Positions 28,382 through 36,617 of a stretch of DNA of 64,000 nt are shown here, piece by piece. Position numbers and translations under genes: made by a program. The notes below the pieces were generated by a model. The model had not been told where the DNA came from and did no database searches. It saw nothing but the letters and a program-made list of their open reading frames with translations. Origin of the DNA: Candidatus Heimdallarchaeota archaeon (GTDB taxonomy: Archaea > Asgardarchaeota > Heimdallarchaeia > JABLTI01); the NCBI GenBank assembly GCA_019058275.1, contig JAHLVW010000061.1:27656-91655 (forward strand), in the 5' to 3' direction. Within the stretch, counting starts at the first letter, position 1. Each line of letters opens with the position of its first letter.

Positions 28382-28440
28382 GAACCAACCTTTGGGAGGG
28401 AGACGTTCTACAAAGGTTGGTTCATTTCATTTATTCTAAA
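28382..28440 (+). terminator. 13-bp stem terminator after the caspase-like gene
   Basis: GAACCAACCTTTG (28382-28394) and CAAAGGTTGGTTC (28411-28423) form a perfect 13-bp stem with a 16-base loop, 16 bases after the stop codon, followed by T-rich sequence. It is the longest hairpin noticed in the window. Confidence 0.65.
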
Positions 28441-28499
28441 GTGAACAAATTAGGAGTTTGGAGGACCTCCTCCACGATAATTTTTCAGAATTGTTAAAT

Positions 28500-28799
28500 C
28501 TATACATTTTTATAGTAAATTGGAAGTTGAACCTTTGGCATATTACGAATTTTTATTAAAAATTCTTTCTTGGTTATATCTAGTAATACATAATTGCCAT
28601 CAATATGTGAAATCATTTTAGCATCAATTTCGATTCCTATTTCATCTCTTAATGGTCTTTCAACTCTAACAGTTATCTTCGAATTTTTTTCTGTGTCATC
28701 TAGTTGGTTTATAAATATTTTTTTTACCTTGACAATTTGGCCACATTTGCGACCATTCTTACCTAATAGAATTTTACCTTCAAATGAAGCTACATTCAT
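28500..28799 (-). CDS. Small beta-rich protein, possibly PRC-barrel-like
   Basis: 99 residues, mainly beta strands. The opening FEGKILLGKNGRKCGQIVKVKKI resembles the G-x-x-(I/V)-G-x-(V/I) turn of PRC-barrel domains, and the rest (GIEIDAKMISHIDGNYVLLDI) fits a small barrel. PRC-barrel proteins bind RNA or partner proteins and occur as single-domain archaeal proteins. The match is weak. It is divergent from the regulator at 28921, with a short AT-rich space between them. Confidence 0.4.
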   Translation of the reverse strand: MNVASFEGKILLGKNGRKCGQIVKVKKIFINQLDDTEKNSKITVRVERPLRDEIGIEIDAKMISHIDGNYVLLDITKKEFLIKIRNMPKVQLPIYYKNV

Positions 28800-28920
28800 A
28801 CTAATTACCTACTAATAAACTAATTATGAAATGATTTAAATATATTTCTTAAATTTCGAAATTTAAAGAAATAACTTTCGCTATCATTTATAACTAACAG
28901 ATACATTATACTAATTGTGA

Positions 28921-30006
28921 GTGAAGAAATATATGAATGTAGAAACAAACCATCATAAAAAACAACGAAAACTTATTACTGGTAATTTAAAAAAACTTGA
29001 ACAAAAAGTAATAGATTTCTACTTGGAATTTGGTCGAAAATCGAGTCTAAATTTGAAATTGATAGAAATCTATGCTTATTTTCGAATATATGATACATTA
29101 ACTCAAAAGCAATTAAAACAATTAACTGGTTTTTCTGCTAGTACAATTTCTGCAGCATTACAATCATTCCTACAATCTGGCATGCTAACCAGAGATTTTT
29201 TACCGAACACTCATACGAATATCTATACATTATTGAAAATGGAGTACATTTATGCTTATTCAGCAAATTCTAATTTTTATAGGAAATTAGAACAGAGCGA
29301 TCTATTTATTCATGACCTGCAAGAAAGATCTAAAGACTTGTTAAATAAATATCCATCCTTAATCAAAATATTTCATAAAAGATTGAATGGGTTTCGAAAT
29401 TACATTGAGGTGCAAAGACGAGTTTTTACAGGTAAAAGTAAAAATCAGTTCTTTAGTGAAGATGTTTCTGAATTAATTTCAACCGATGAATATACACACT
29501 ATCCTTCAGAACTAAGAAAATATGAAGATGAATTTGTGAATTATTTTGTCAGGAATGAGATGTTTATAGTAAATGATCCAATAATTAACAAAATTCTTTC
29601 CTATTTAACTACAAGAGCAAGGATCAATCAAGAAATTCTACTTAATCTTACAGGTTTTTCAAGAAGCTCAATATCACGAAATTTGGTAGGATATGGAACT
29701 AGAGGATATGTTAGCATTTCAAAGAAGGAATACATGAAACCTAGAGTATATACAATTCCTATTATATCACTTTATTTACTAGATGTGGTTATAAGATACA
29801 ATAAAAGAATCTTTGATTGGATTCCGATATTTGAGGAATCTTTAGTAGATTTAACTACTTTGAATTTTAAAGATCAAGATTCTAAGTTTTTGCTAACTAA
29901 AACAATAAAGCGAATTTTAGAAGAGATTCAATTTTTGAAGAAAAATTATCTGTTGTTGACAGAAATACAGATGGAGCTTCAAAACTTCCAAACTAAAAAT
30001 GGATAA
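28921..30006 (+). CDS. Transcriptional regulator with two winged-helix domains
   Basis: 361 residues. Two MarR/GbsR-like winged helix-turn-helix units are visible: LTQKQLKQLTGFSASTISAA near residue 60, and INQEILLNLTGFSRSSISRN near residue 240. Both share the 'LTGFSxSxIS' recognition core, suggesting internal duplication. Each is followed by a wing and a helical dimer segment. It starts with GTG at 28921 or ATG at 28933. It likely represses a nearby or own promoter; the divergent gene at 28500 is a candidate. Ligand unknown. Confidence 0.7.
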   Translation: MKKYMNVETNHHKKQRKLITGNLKKLEQKVIDFYLEFGRKSSLNLKLIEIYAYFRIYDTLTQKQLKQLTGFSASTISAALQSFLQSGMLTRDFLPNTHTNIYTLLKMEYIYAYSANSNFYRKLEQSDLFIHDLQERSKDLLNKYPSLIKIFHKRLNGFRNYIEVQRRVFTGKSKNQFFSEDVSELISTDEYTHYPSELRKYEDEFVNYFVRNEMFIVNDPIINKILSYLTTRARINQEILLNLTGFSRSSISRNLVGYGTRGYVSISKKEYMKPRVYTIPIISLYLLDVVIRYNKRIFDWIPIFEESLVDLTTLNFKDQDSKFLLTKTIKRILEEIQFLKKNYLLLTEIQMELQNFQTKNG

Positions 30007-30014
30007 TTTTCAAG

Positions 30015-30590
30015 TTATTTCTTTAGAAGTCTTTCAGCTTCTTTAAACCATTTATCTAAAATTGATTCATAGATAATTTGACCAAATTTCATTGTTAAGT
30101 AATAGTATTTGTGATCCTCTTCCTTTTCTAAGTTCCTTAGTAAATTCTGTTCATAACCTTTGAATAAATCTGATGTATGAGTCAGCCATTTCTCAAGAAG
30201 CATTATATTGTATTGTGTTTTTTCTTTATGGATAGAACCACCGAAATAGAGCTTTAGCAGAAATTCTTGAAATAAAGTAAAACTATAATTTGTTTTTTCA
30301 AATTTCAATGGTTCACCCATCCAGATTTCGAGCTTTTCTTTTCCTTTTCTAGTTATTTTATGGATTTTCTTACTTGGTCTATTACCTACTTTTACTTCCT
30401 TCATTGTCACTAGCTCTTCTTTTTCGAGTTTCTTTAATGTTGAATATATTTGGGTAAAACTTGTTTTCTTCCAGAAGAAGCTTATTTGTCTTTCAATTAG
30501 CTGTTTAATATCATATCCTGATAATTTTTCATGATTAAGCAATCCTAGTATGATATACTCGAGATTGCTTTCCTTTGGAACCCTTGGCAT
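30015..30590 (-). CDS. PadR-family transcriptional regulator
   Basis: A 191-residue PadR protein. The N-terminal winged helix is LEYIILGLLNHEKLSGYDIK, with recognition helix IYSTLKKLEKEELV and wing KIHKITRKGKEKLE. The C-terminal helical dimer domain is of the PadR type. Members usually repress a neighbouring gene and release it on binding a small molecule. It is divergent from the ferredoxin gene at 30725, with a palindrome-rich 134-base intergenic space, so that gene is the likely target. Confidence 0.85.
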   Translation of the reverse strand: MPRVPKESNLEYIILGLLNHEKLSGYDIKQLIERQISFFWKKTSFTQIYSTLKKLEKEELVTMKEVKVGNRPSKKIHKITRKGKEKLEIWMGEPLKFEKTNYSFTLFQEFLLKLYFGGSIHKEKTQYNIMLLEKWLTHTSDLFKGYEQNLLRNLEKEEDHKYYYLTMKFGQIIYESILDKWFKEAERLLKK

Positions 30591-30617
30591 TTTTAATCCT
30601 CACTCTATTTATTTGTT

Positions 30618-30680
30618 TAACTAATATATATATTTTATTTTAAAATATTTTAAATAAGAATATTTTTATATAAAATAGAT
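30618..30680. promoter_or_regulatory. Divergent promoter and candidate PadR operator
   Basis: Extremely AT-rich stretch between the PadR gene and the ferredoxin gene. It holds the palindrome ATTTTAAAAT (30637-30646), a TATA-like TTTTTATATA (30663-30672) about 55 bases before the + strand ATG, and an ATATATATA block (about 30624-30632) suited as a minus-strand TATA box. A palindrome between two divergent TATA boxes is the expected place for PadR autoregulation; binding itself is inferred. Confidence 0.45.
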
Positions 30681-30724
30681 ACAAGCAAAGCTAAATAGAA
30701 CACAAGATTTGGTTTGTATGAAAA

Positions 30725-31561
30725 ATGACAATGATTGAAGAAGTAAAAACCAGTCGATTGAAAACAAAGGTTAAACACCCCAAAAGGCAGATGGCAAGGA
30801 AGATTCTAATCTTTGTTTCATTTATGCTTTTCCCAGTTACTATATTTTATTTATCCCCTTATTTGAGCTTTGCAGGTCCAATGCAGGGATACATTTCAGC
30901 GTGTTTATTTGTTTTTGGATCATTATTTATCCTATCATTATTTGTTGGTCGATTGTTTTGTAGCTATGTTTGTCCGATGGCAGGTATGCAAGAAGCTATA
31001 AGTAAAATACAAGCTAGAAGAATTAATAGGAAATCATTCTTTGTTAAATGATTAATATTTATTCCATGGATTATAGTGATAATATTATTACCAATTTTAT
31101 TTGCTAAAGGATTTAATGGTGTAAAAATCTTCTTTGGTATGGAAAATGAAGAACTTGGTCTTCCGGGCATATCCATATTATCTTTACAAGACATAATAAT
31201 CTATTACATAGTTAATTCAGTCATACTCCTAATGGGATTCATTATTGGTAAGAGATCCTTCTGCCAACATATGTGTTGGATTGGTCCATTTATGATCATT
31301 GGTCGAAAGATTAGCAATTGGCTACGAATTCCTTCATTGAGATTAAAACCTGAGAATAAGAAATGTATTGATTGTAAGCGTTGTAATCTCACTTGTATTA
31401 TGAATTTAGATGTAAGCAATCTTGTTCAACATGGTAACATGGAAGATAGCAATTGCATTCTCTGTGGCGAGTGTATTGATGAATGTCCGAAAAACGTTAT
31501 TCATTATACTTTTTGTTCGCAAAAGAAAGCTCAAGTCCCAGAAGTAGCTATTGAAAAATAG
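30725..31561 (+). pseudogene. NapH/polyferredoxin-type membrane [4Fe-4S] protein interrupted by in-frame TGA
   Basis: Read through, the gene encodes a membrane ferredoxin of about 278 residues. It has hydrophobic segments, a GRLFCSYVCPMAG motif, a second GKRSFCQHMCWIGP motif, and two C-terminal [4Fe-4S] clusters (CIDCKRCNLTCIMN, CILCGECIDECPKN). Family members pass electrons between the quinone or ferredoxin pool and periplasmic or membrane enzymes. A TGA at 31049-31051 splits it in frame between FFVK and LIFIPWIIV; a Trp codon (TGG) there would restore it. The distal part could restart at a GTG at 31076, but the protein would then be in two pieces. Probably a nonsense pseudogene. It is paired with the divergent PadR gene. 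Confidence 0.7.
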
Positions 31562-31607
31562 TATTGGAATCACTAGCATGTGATTACCAATAATTTTCTT
31601 TTTTTAT
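31562..31607 (+). terminator. Hairpin terminator after the ferredoxin gene
   Basis: TATTGGAATCAC (31562-31573) pairs with GTGATTACCAATA (31580-31592) with one bulged base and a 6-base loop, followed by a T-rich run. It is convergent with the LRR gene and could serve both. Confidence 0.6.
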
Positions 31608-32215
31608 CTTTGATTATAATCACTTATTACTTTACTACCATTTGCTTCTAAATTAGACAAAATCCCTTTTACCTTCTTATGTATAGTAGTTCGAAAATCA
31701 AGATGTATCTCTTCTAGCAATTTTAGCTCTATCAAATCATATGGCAGAGTATGGATTTGGTTATTATGAAGATAAATCCTCCTTAACAAAGTGCATTTAC
31801 TTAATGAGCTTGGTATAGAATATAATTGATTGTTATTTAGATGCAATTCTCTGAGAAGTGGTAATTCACCAATCCAATTTGGCAATCGGGAAAGATTATT
31901 CCTACTAACATTTAATATCGATATTTTCTTCAAGCTCAGAAGTAACTCTGGCATATCAATCAATTCGTTCCCTGAGATATTTAGAGAAATGATTTCTTTT
32001 AGTTGACTAATAATTTCTGGAATGTTTTTTAAGTTCAAATTTGCTAAACTTAATGCTATTATGTCAGTTTCTCCTTGAGTGTAATAGAGATTCTTCTTTT
32101 TTATTATATCAGATTCTTCTTCGATTTCTAGCTTTATTATCTTCTCGATTTTATGAAGAATAGCTCTTTGATCAGAATCAAGAATATTTGATTTCTGATT
32201 ATCTCTTCCTTCCAT
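31604..32215 (-). CDS. Leucine-rich-repeat protein
   Basis: About 203 residues. A helical N-terminus is followed by five or so LRR units of 23 residues, for example ISLNISGNELIDMPELLLSL, ILNVSRNNLSRLPNWIGEL, ELHLNNNQLYSIPSSLSKC and RIYLHNNQIHTLPYDLIEL. They have the LxxLxLxxNxLxxLP form seen in protein-binding LRRs of Asgard archaea and eukaryotes. There is no signal or membrane segment, so it is cytosolic. An upstream ATG at 32242 overlaps the peptidase gene. The ATG at 32215 follows GGTGATAAA, a strong ribosome site, and is preferred. It lies in one operon with the M20 peptidase. Confidence 0.7.
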   Translation of the reverse strand: MEGRDNQKSNILDSDQRAILHKIEKIIKLEIEEESDIIKKKNLYYTQGETDIIALSLANLNLKNIPEIISQLKEIISLNISGNELIDMPELLLSLKKISILNVSRNNLSRLPNWIGELPLLRELHLNNNQLYSIPSSLSKCTLLRRIYLHNNQIHTLPYDLIELKLLEEIHLDFRTTIHKKVKGILSNLEANGSKVISDYNQR

Positions 32216-32229
32216 TTTATCACCATGAT

Positions 32230-33420
32230 TCATTTTGCCCAATTTAAATAAAATGAGATGTAAAATTCAGTTGCTTTTAGTAGGTGTTCAATTGGTACCT
32301 GTTCCTCAATAGTATGAGCAAATCGTTCATCTCCTGGACCAAAACCTACTGTTGGTATATCATGCAATCCTTTTGTTGCCACACCATTTGTTGAAAATCG
32401 CCAATAATTGATTGATGGTTCTTCATCAAATTGTTCTTTAAAACAGTTGCAAGCTTTTTGAATCAATGGATCTGATTCATCCATCTTCCAACTTGGGTAA
32501 TAGCTATTGATATTGTATTCATAACCCTTATAGCTTTTAGCTGAAAATTCTGGAACAATTACTTTTGCTTCTGCTTCCAAAACAGGTTTTTGATTTTTAA
32601 GTTCTTGAAGTACACTTTCCTTTGTATCATTGATTCCTAAACGTCTATCTACATGAATGGTACAGCTGTCTGCAACAGCATTTAATGATACAGAAGATGA
32701 TTCTATTTCAGTTACTGTTATTGATCCCTTTCCAAATAATGGATCCTTAGGAAGTTTATTATGTAATTTTTCAATTTCAGAAAGTATTGGATTCATCAGA
32801 TAAATTGCATTTATACCTAAATCTGGTTCAGCTCCATGACTCGAGAGCCCTTTAACTTCTATTTTTATATCCATTCTTCCACGATGACCGATAATTATTT
32901 GTAAATTGGAAGGTTCTGTTAATAAAACAGCATCAGTTTTAATTTTTTCTTTTTCAATAATATGTTGCCAATTCATTCCTTCATATGTCTCTTCATGAAC
33001 ACTTGCAACAAAGTACAATTTTAGATCTTTAGGAAATCCTATTTCTTTTAATATTTTTACAGCTAGTAGAGATGTTGCTAATCCCCCCTTTTGATCACAT
33101 GACCCCCGTCCATAGATATTTCCATCATGTATGGATCCTCCCAAAGGATCAAACTTCCAATTTCCTTCTTTCCCAATTTCAACTGTATCAACATGTCCAT
33201 CGATTGCTAACACTCTTTTTCCATTGCCAATTTTACCAATTAAGTTTCCCATTTCATCAATTTTTACTTCATCAAAACCATAATTCTTCATTTCTTCAGC
33301 AACTACTTTAATCATATCCCCTTCATTCCCAGTTATTGATTTAATTCCAATTAGCTTTTGAACTAGCTTGATAATAGTCTCCTTATTTGCTTCAACTAAT
33401 TTTTTGATTTCTTTCTTCAT
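32230..33420 (-). CDS. M20-family metallopeptidase (ArgE/DapE/YgeY-like)
   Basis: 396 residues. Zinc ligands and catalytic residues lie in AIDGHVDTVEIG (His and Asp), GRGSCDQKGG (bridging Asp), VASVHEETYEGMNW (catalytic Glu and ligand Glu), and a C-terminal GFGPGDERFAHTIEE His. The dimerisation domain with the HGAEPD loop lies between. Family members cleave N-acyl amino acids or dipeptides; the length and motif set suit the YgeY/Xaa-His or carboxypeptidase-like subgroup. The substrate is unknown. The LRR gene begins 14 bases beyond its stop codon. Confidence 0.85.
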   Translation of the reverse strand: MKKEIKKLVEANKETIIKLVQKLIGIKSITGNEGDMIKVVAEEMKNYGFDEVKIDEMGNLIGKIGNGKRVLAIDGHVDTVEIGKEGNWKFDPLGGSIHDGNIYGRGSCDQKGGLATSLLAVKILKEIGFPKDLKLYFVASVHEETYEGMNWQHIIEKEKIKTDAVLLTEPSNLQIIIGHRGRMDIKIEVKGLSSHGAEPDLGINAIYLMNPILSEIEKLHNKLPKDPLFGKGSITVTEIESSSVSLNAVADSCTIHVDRRLGINDTKESVLQELKNQKPVLEAEAKVIVPEFSAKSYKGYEYNINSYYPSWKMDESDPLIQKACNCFKEQFDEEPSINYWRFSTNGVATKGLHDIPTVGFGPGDERFAHTIEEQVPIEHLLKATEFYISFYLNWAK

Positions 33421-33602
33421 TTTAAATCACTAATCCATTAGAATCTAAATTTCATTCAAGAATTTTTTCCATGTATGATAAAACTACACTATCTATTTTC
33501 AAGAGTGGTAAAAAGGTGTTCATATGAGCTCACTTTCTTAATATTATGTGTTCACTATAAAGGAAATTAAATCAAACTAATAAGGACCAAAGTGGGATTA
33601 AT

Positions 33603-34601
33603 ATGTCAAATATAGAAAACGCAAGTGATTCAGAAGTTTTTATTTTGAAGAAAGATGAAAATGATGATTTTGTTGACCTTATGATAACTTGTTTTAGTGA
33701 AGGTTTAGAACGCGAACGTGTAAACGTTAATGAAATTGCTAAAATTATGAAGAAAATCAACAAACCGATTTTTCGTCTTATAATGAAGATTATGAAAGTG
33801 AAAATGTTCAACTATGGAATAAAAATTGAGAATAAACTAGTAAGTGCTCTCACACTATCCATTGAAAAGAAAACAGCTACAATTGGTAATGTAATGACAC
33901 ATCCAGATTATCGAAGAAGAGGATTTGCTCGTAAACTGTTCCAAAGAGCTATGAATGATGCTGAAGGATTTGATTTAGAAAAGGTTACATTGGATGTTCA
34001 TGCTCAAAATCACGGAGCTATAAAATTATATGAAAGTGAAGGTTTTAAGAAATATTATCATGTTGGAAAAGCTGAATTCAATCTTTCAGAAAAAGAACTA
34101 CATTCAGATGATAATTCTGTTGATTTAAAAGAAATAAGTAAAATTGATAAAGATTATTTTGATGAATTATTAGATTATTGTTACACTCAAGAAATGTTAA
34201 AAGAACGAAACAGGAAAAAAATGGCTAAGGATTATATTCCTTCGAGATTCATTAAATTTCTAGCTGGTAAAGTTGGAGGACAAAAATTATTCTTTTATGG
34301 ATTATATTCCAATAAAGAAAATCAATTAAAAGGATATATGAATGCAAATACTTCAAAAATTGAAGAAGGAATTAATCTTTCATCTCCTTTAGTAAAAACT
34401 CATGATATTGATTTTATTTTTTCTGCTTTACCAAAAATAGCTGAATTAGTTGACAAAGAATCTAAATATCTAAGGATCAAATTTTCAATGCATAGGAAAG
34501 GATTACAAGACAACCTTTTAAAAGTTGGATTTGAAATGAAAGATGAATCTCTCTACATGCGTAGGAAATTAAAGTTACAGGATAAGGATAAAAATGAATG
34601 A
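33603..34601 (+). CDS. GNAT-family N-acetyltransferase
   Basis: 332 residues, longer than a single GNAT domain. The acetyl-CoA pocket is in the first half: IGNVMTHPDYRRRGFARKLF (the R-R-x-G-x-A pyrophosphate loop), followed by LDVHAQNHGAIKLYESEGFKK. The second half is another GNAT-like half-fold without a clear loop, as in mycothiol-synthase-like tandem GNATs. The acetyl acceptor is unknown. Its stop overlaps the next gene's start by 8 bases, so the two are translationally coupled and may modify one substrate in turn. Confidence 0.8.
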   Translation: MSNIENASDSEVFILKKDENDDFVDLMITCFSEGLERERVNVNEIAKIMKKINKPIFRLIMKIMKVKMFNYGIKIENKLVSALTLSIEKKTATIGNVMTHPDYRRRGFARKLFQRAMNDAEGFDLEKVTLDVHAQNHGAIKLYESEGFKKYYHVGKAEFNLSEKELHSDDNSVDLKEISKIDKDYFDELLDYCYTQEMLKERNRKKMAKDYIPSRFIKFLAGKVGGQKLFFYGLYSNKENQLKGYMNANTSKIEEGINLSSPLVKTHDIDFIFSALPKIAELVDKESKYLRIKFSMHRKGLQDNLLKVGFEMKDESLYMRRKLKLQDKDKNE

Positions 34602-35178
34602 TCATAAACAACCAAAAGAAGATGAAATGAATATTATCGAAATGCAATATCCCAATCTTGACGATTTTAAAGCAGAAGGATTGATTTTGGATATTGGCGG
34701 TGGAGGGGAAGGCATTATTGGACAAATGAAGGGCAAACTAGTTATTGCTATTGATAAGTCAAAAAGAGAATTAGAAGAAGCACCAAGTGACAATTTGAAA
34801 ATTGTAATGGATGCAACAGATTTACAGTTTTTGGACAACTCATTTGAGACAGTAACAGCATTCTTTACACTTATGTATATGCTTGAAGAGACAAGAGAGA
34901 AAACCTTCAAAGAAGTTTTTCGCGTCTTGAAACCTGGTGGAAGATTCCTTATATGGGATGTAATTATTCCAGAAATGGATGAAGAAGAGAAAAAGAAATC
35001 CTATGTTGTTCCTATTGAAGTAAAACTTCAAGATAAAACCATAAAAACTGGGTATGGTGTTAGAAGACCAGCTCAAGATAAGGAATACTACAAGAAATTA
35101 GCAAAGAAGACTGATTTCAATTTACTAGTAGAGTCGGAAAAAGATCTAATATATTATCTTGAATTTCAGAAAAAGTAG
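34594..35178 (+). CDS. Class I SAM-dependent methyltransferase
   Basis: A 194-residue methyltransferase. Motif I is LILDIGGGGEG, the acidic loop of motif II is VIAIDKSKRELEEA, the adenine-binding segment is VMDATDLQFLDNSFETVTAF, and post-motif III is EVFRVLKPGGRFLIWDVI, as in UbiE/Methyltransf_11 proteins. The glycine-rich motif I is unusually long (GGGG). The methyl acceptor is unknown. It overlaps the acetyltransferase by 8 bases and ends at a short hairpin (AAATTAT/ATAATTT, about 35188-35210) shared with the convergent gene. Confidence 0.82.
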   Translation: MNDHKQPKEDEMNIIEMQYPNLDDFKAEGLILDIGGGGEGIIGQMKGKLVIAIDKSKRELEEAPSDNLKIVMDATDLQFLDNSFETVTAFFTLMYMLEETREKTFKEVFRVLKPGGRFLIWDVIIPEMDEEEKKKSYVVPIEVKLQDKTIKTGYGVRRPAQDKEYYKKLAKKTDFNLLVESEKDLIYYLEFQKK

Positions 35179-35211
35179 ATTAAAGAAATTATCCAAGTGA
35201 ATAATTTTCTT

Positions 35212-35955
35212 TTATTTCTTTATTTTCTTACCAAGTGAAGCTAAGTAAATTACAAATTGTTCTTCGCCATCTAACGCTAAAACTTCATTCATTTTTTCAT
35301 CTAAATATGCAGCAATAGCACAAACACCTGAATCAACGTTTTCAGCTGCTAAGTAAAGATTTTGACATACATGACCCACATCTAAGTGTAGGTATCTGTA
35401 AGCACGCACTTGATATCTCCAGGTAATTCTATAAGGAACAGCAACCCAAATGAAAGTTGCAGCACAATGCTTAACCATGCTTTGGCCATAAGCACCTTCA
35501 ACAATCCTATCAGCAATATTTTCATCCAAATTATGTTCAATTAGCTTATGATCTAGTGCAAGATAACGATAAACACCAGGTTTTAATCCTTCTACTCTAT
35601 TTGCAAGAATGTAAGTTTCAAATGCATGTCTTGAACCAGCAGATGGAACTGTTCTTTTGGTCCAAACACCGCCAACTTCTTTTACTCCTTGTGTGCTCCA
35701 TAGTAACCATGCTAATTCTTCAAGAGTTAAGGAATCATCACGGTATTTCCTAACGCTTTCTCTTTTTTCAATCGCTTCTCTTAAGTCAACTTTAGGAACA
35801 TTGATTTTATCTGGTTTTGGCAAATCTATTAGTGGTTTAGATTTATCATAATCAAGCTGTAGTAGAGGTTTCTCTAATTTCTTTTTTTGATCAGATTCTC
35901 CTAAGTATTTGTATTTTGTTTTTTCCATGAATTCTTTTCCAATATTATCCTTCAT
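35212..35955 (-). CDS. SagB-type/nitroreductase-family oxidoreductase
   Basis: About 247 residues of the FMN-dependent nitroreductase fold. LREAIEKRESVRKYRDDSLT carries the Arg-rich FMN phosphate site, VPSAGSRHAFETYIL is the second FMN loop (PSAGxRxxxE, the SagB signature), and LKPGVYRYLALDHKL is the SagB strand pair. Such enzymes oxidise azolines in peptide maturation or reduce small molecules. No cyclodehydratase or precursor peptide is seen nearby, so a stand-alone redox role is likelier. The ATG at 35955 is preceded by GGTGA and preferred over a GTG at 35964. Confidence 0.8.
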   Translation of the reverse strand: MKDNIGKEFMEKTKYKYLGESDQKKKLEKPLLQLDYDKSKPLIDLPKPDKINVPKVDLREAIEKRESVRKYRDDSLTLEELAWLLWSTQGVKEVGGVWTKRTVPSAGSRHAFETYILANRVEGLKPGVYRYLALDHKLIEHNLDENIADRIVEGAYGQSMVKHCAATFIWVAVPYRITWRYQVRAYRYLHLDVGHVCQNLYLAAENVDSGVCAIAAYLDEKMNEVLALDGEEQFVIYLASLGKKIKK

Positions 35956-36080
35956 CGCTTTCACCTTAAAATAGAAATATCACTTATTAATCTCATAGAT
36001 AACCATATGTAAGTAAAGAAAGTTTTGGGTGCTCGAAAAAGAAAAATACTTAATCAAGCATCATAATTTCTAAGGTTTTG

Positions 36081-36617
36081 ATGTTTATGGAAGAGCCAGT
36101 AATTATCTGTGAATATAGTTCAGAATGGATTAATCTTTTTGAAAAAGAGAAAAAATCAATACTAAATACTGTGGGAGAATATACTAACACAATAGAACAT
36201 ATTGGCAGCACAGCAATAGAAGGTTTAGCAGCAAAACCAATAATTGATATCCTAGTTGGTTTGAATTCTTTAGAGGATGCGAAAGATTGTATACCAAAAC
36301 TTGAAGAATTAAATTATGAATATGTCCAAGAAGTTGAATTAATACTTCCATACAGACGATTTTTTAGAAAACCACCAAAAAGTACAGCTGAAAGAAAATA
36401 TCATATTCATATGGTTGAAATTAATAGCGATTTTTGGATTAGACAGTTGCTTTTTAGAGATTATTTACGTAGCAACCCTAAAATTCTCCAAGAGTATGAA
36501 ACAATAAAGAAATTACTTGCCAAAAAATATCCTAACAATCGTGGTAACTATAATATGGGAAAAGAAGGTTTTGTTCTGCTAGTTGTTGAAAAAGCCAAGC
36601 AAGAAACTAAAAAATGA
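36081..36617 (+). CDS. GrpB-family nucleotidyltransferase-fold protein
   Basis: About 178 residues of the GrpB (UPF0157) family. The hallmark EHIGSTAIEGLAAKPIIDILV holds the nucleotidyltransferase Gly-Ser and Asp-x-(L/I/V) positions. VELILPYRRFFRKP and RKYHIHMVEINSDFW are also typical. Members occur alone or fused to dephospho-CoA kinase. The reaction is not firmly known. The start is the ATG at 36081 or the one at 36087. It converges on the TPR gene with no spare bases. Confidence 0.8.
   Translation: MFMEEPVIICEYSSEWINLFEKEKKSILNTVGEYTNTIEHIGSTAIEGLAAKPIIDILVGLNSLEDAKDCIPKLEELNYEYVQEVELILPYRRFFRKPPKSTAERKYHIHMVEINSDFWIRQLLFRDYLRSNPKILQEYETIKKLLAKKYPNNRGNYNMGKEGFVLLVVEKAKQETKK

Noticed and set aside
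30618..30680. Dense AT palindromes as a replication origin
   Set aside because: No Cdc6/Orc1 gene and no repeated origin-recognition boxes are nearby; divergent promoters with a PadR operator explain the stretch better.
31049..31051. TGA as selenocysteine
   Set aside because: The position aligns with a hydrophobic/aromatic membrane segment rather than a redox Cys, and no SECIS-like stem was seen; a Trp-to-stop mutation is simpler.
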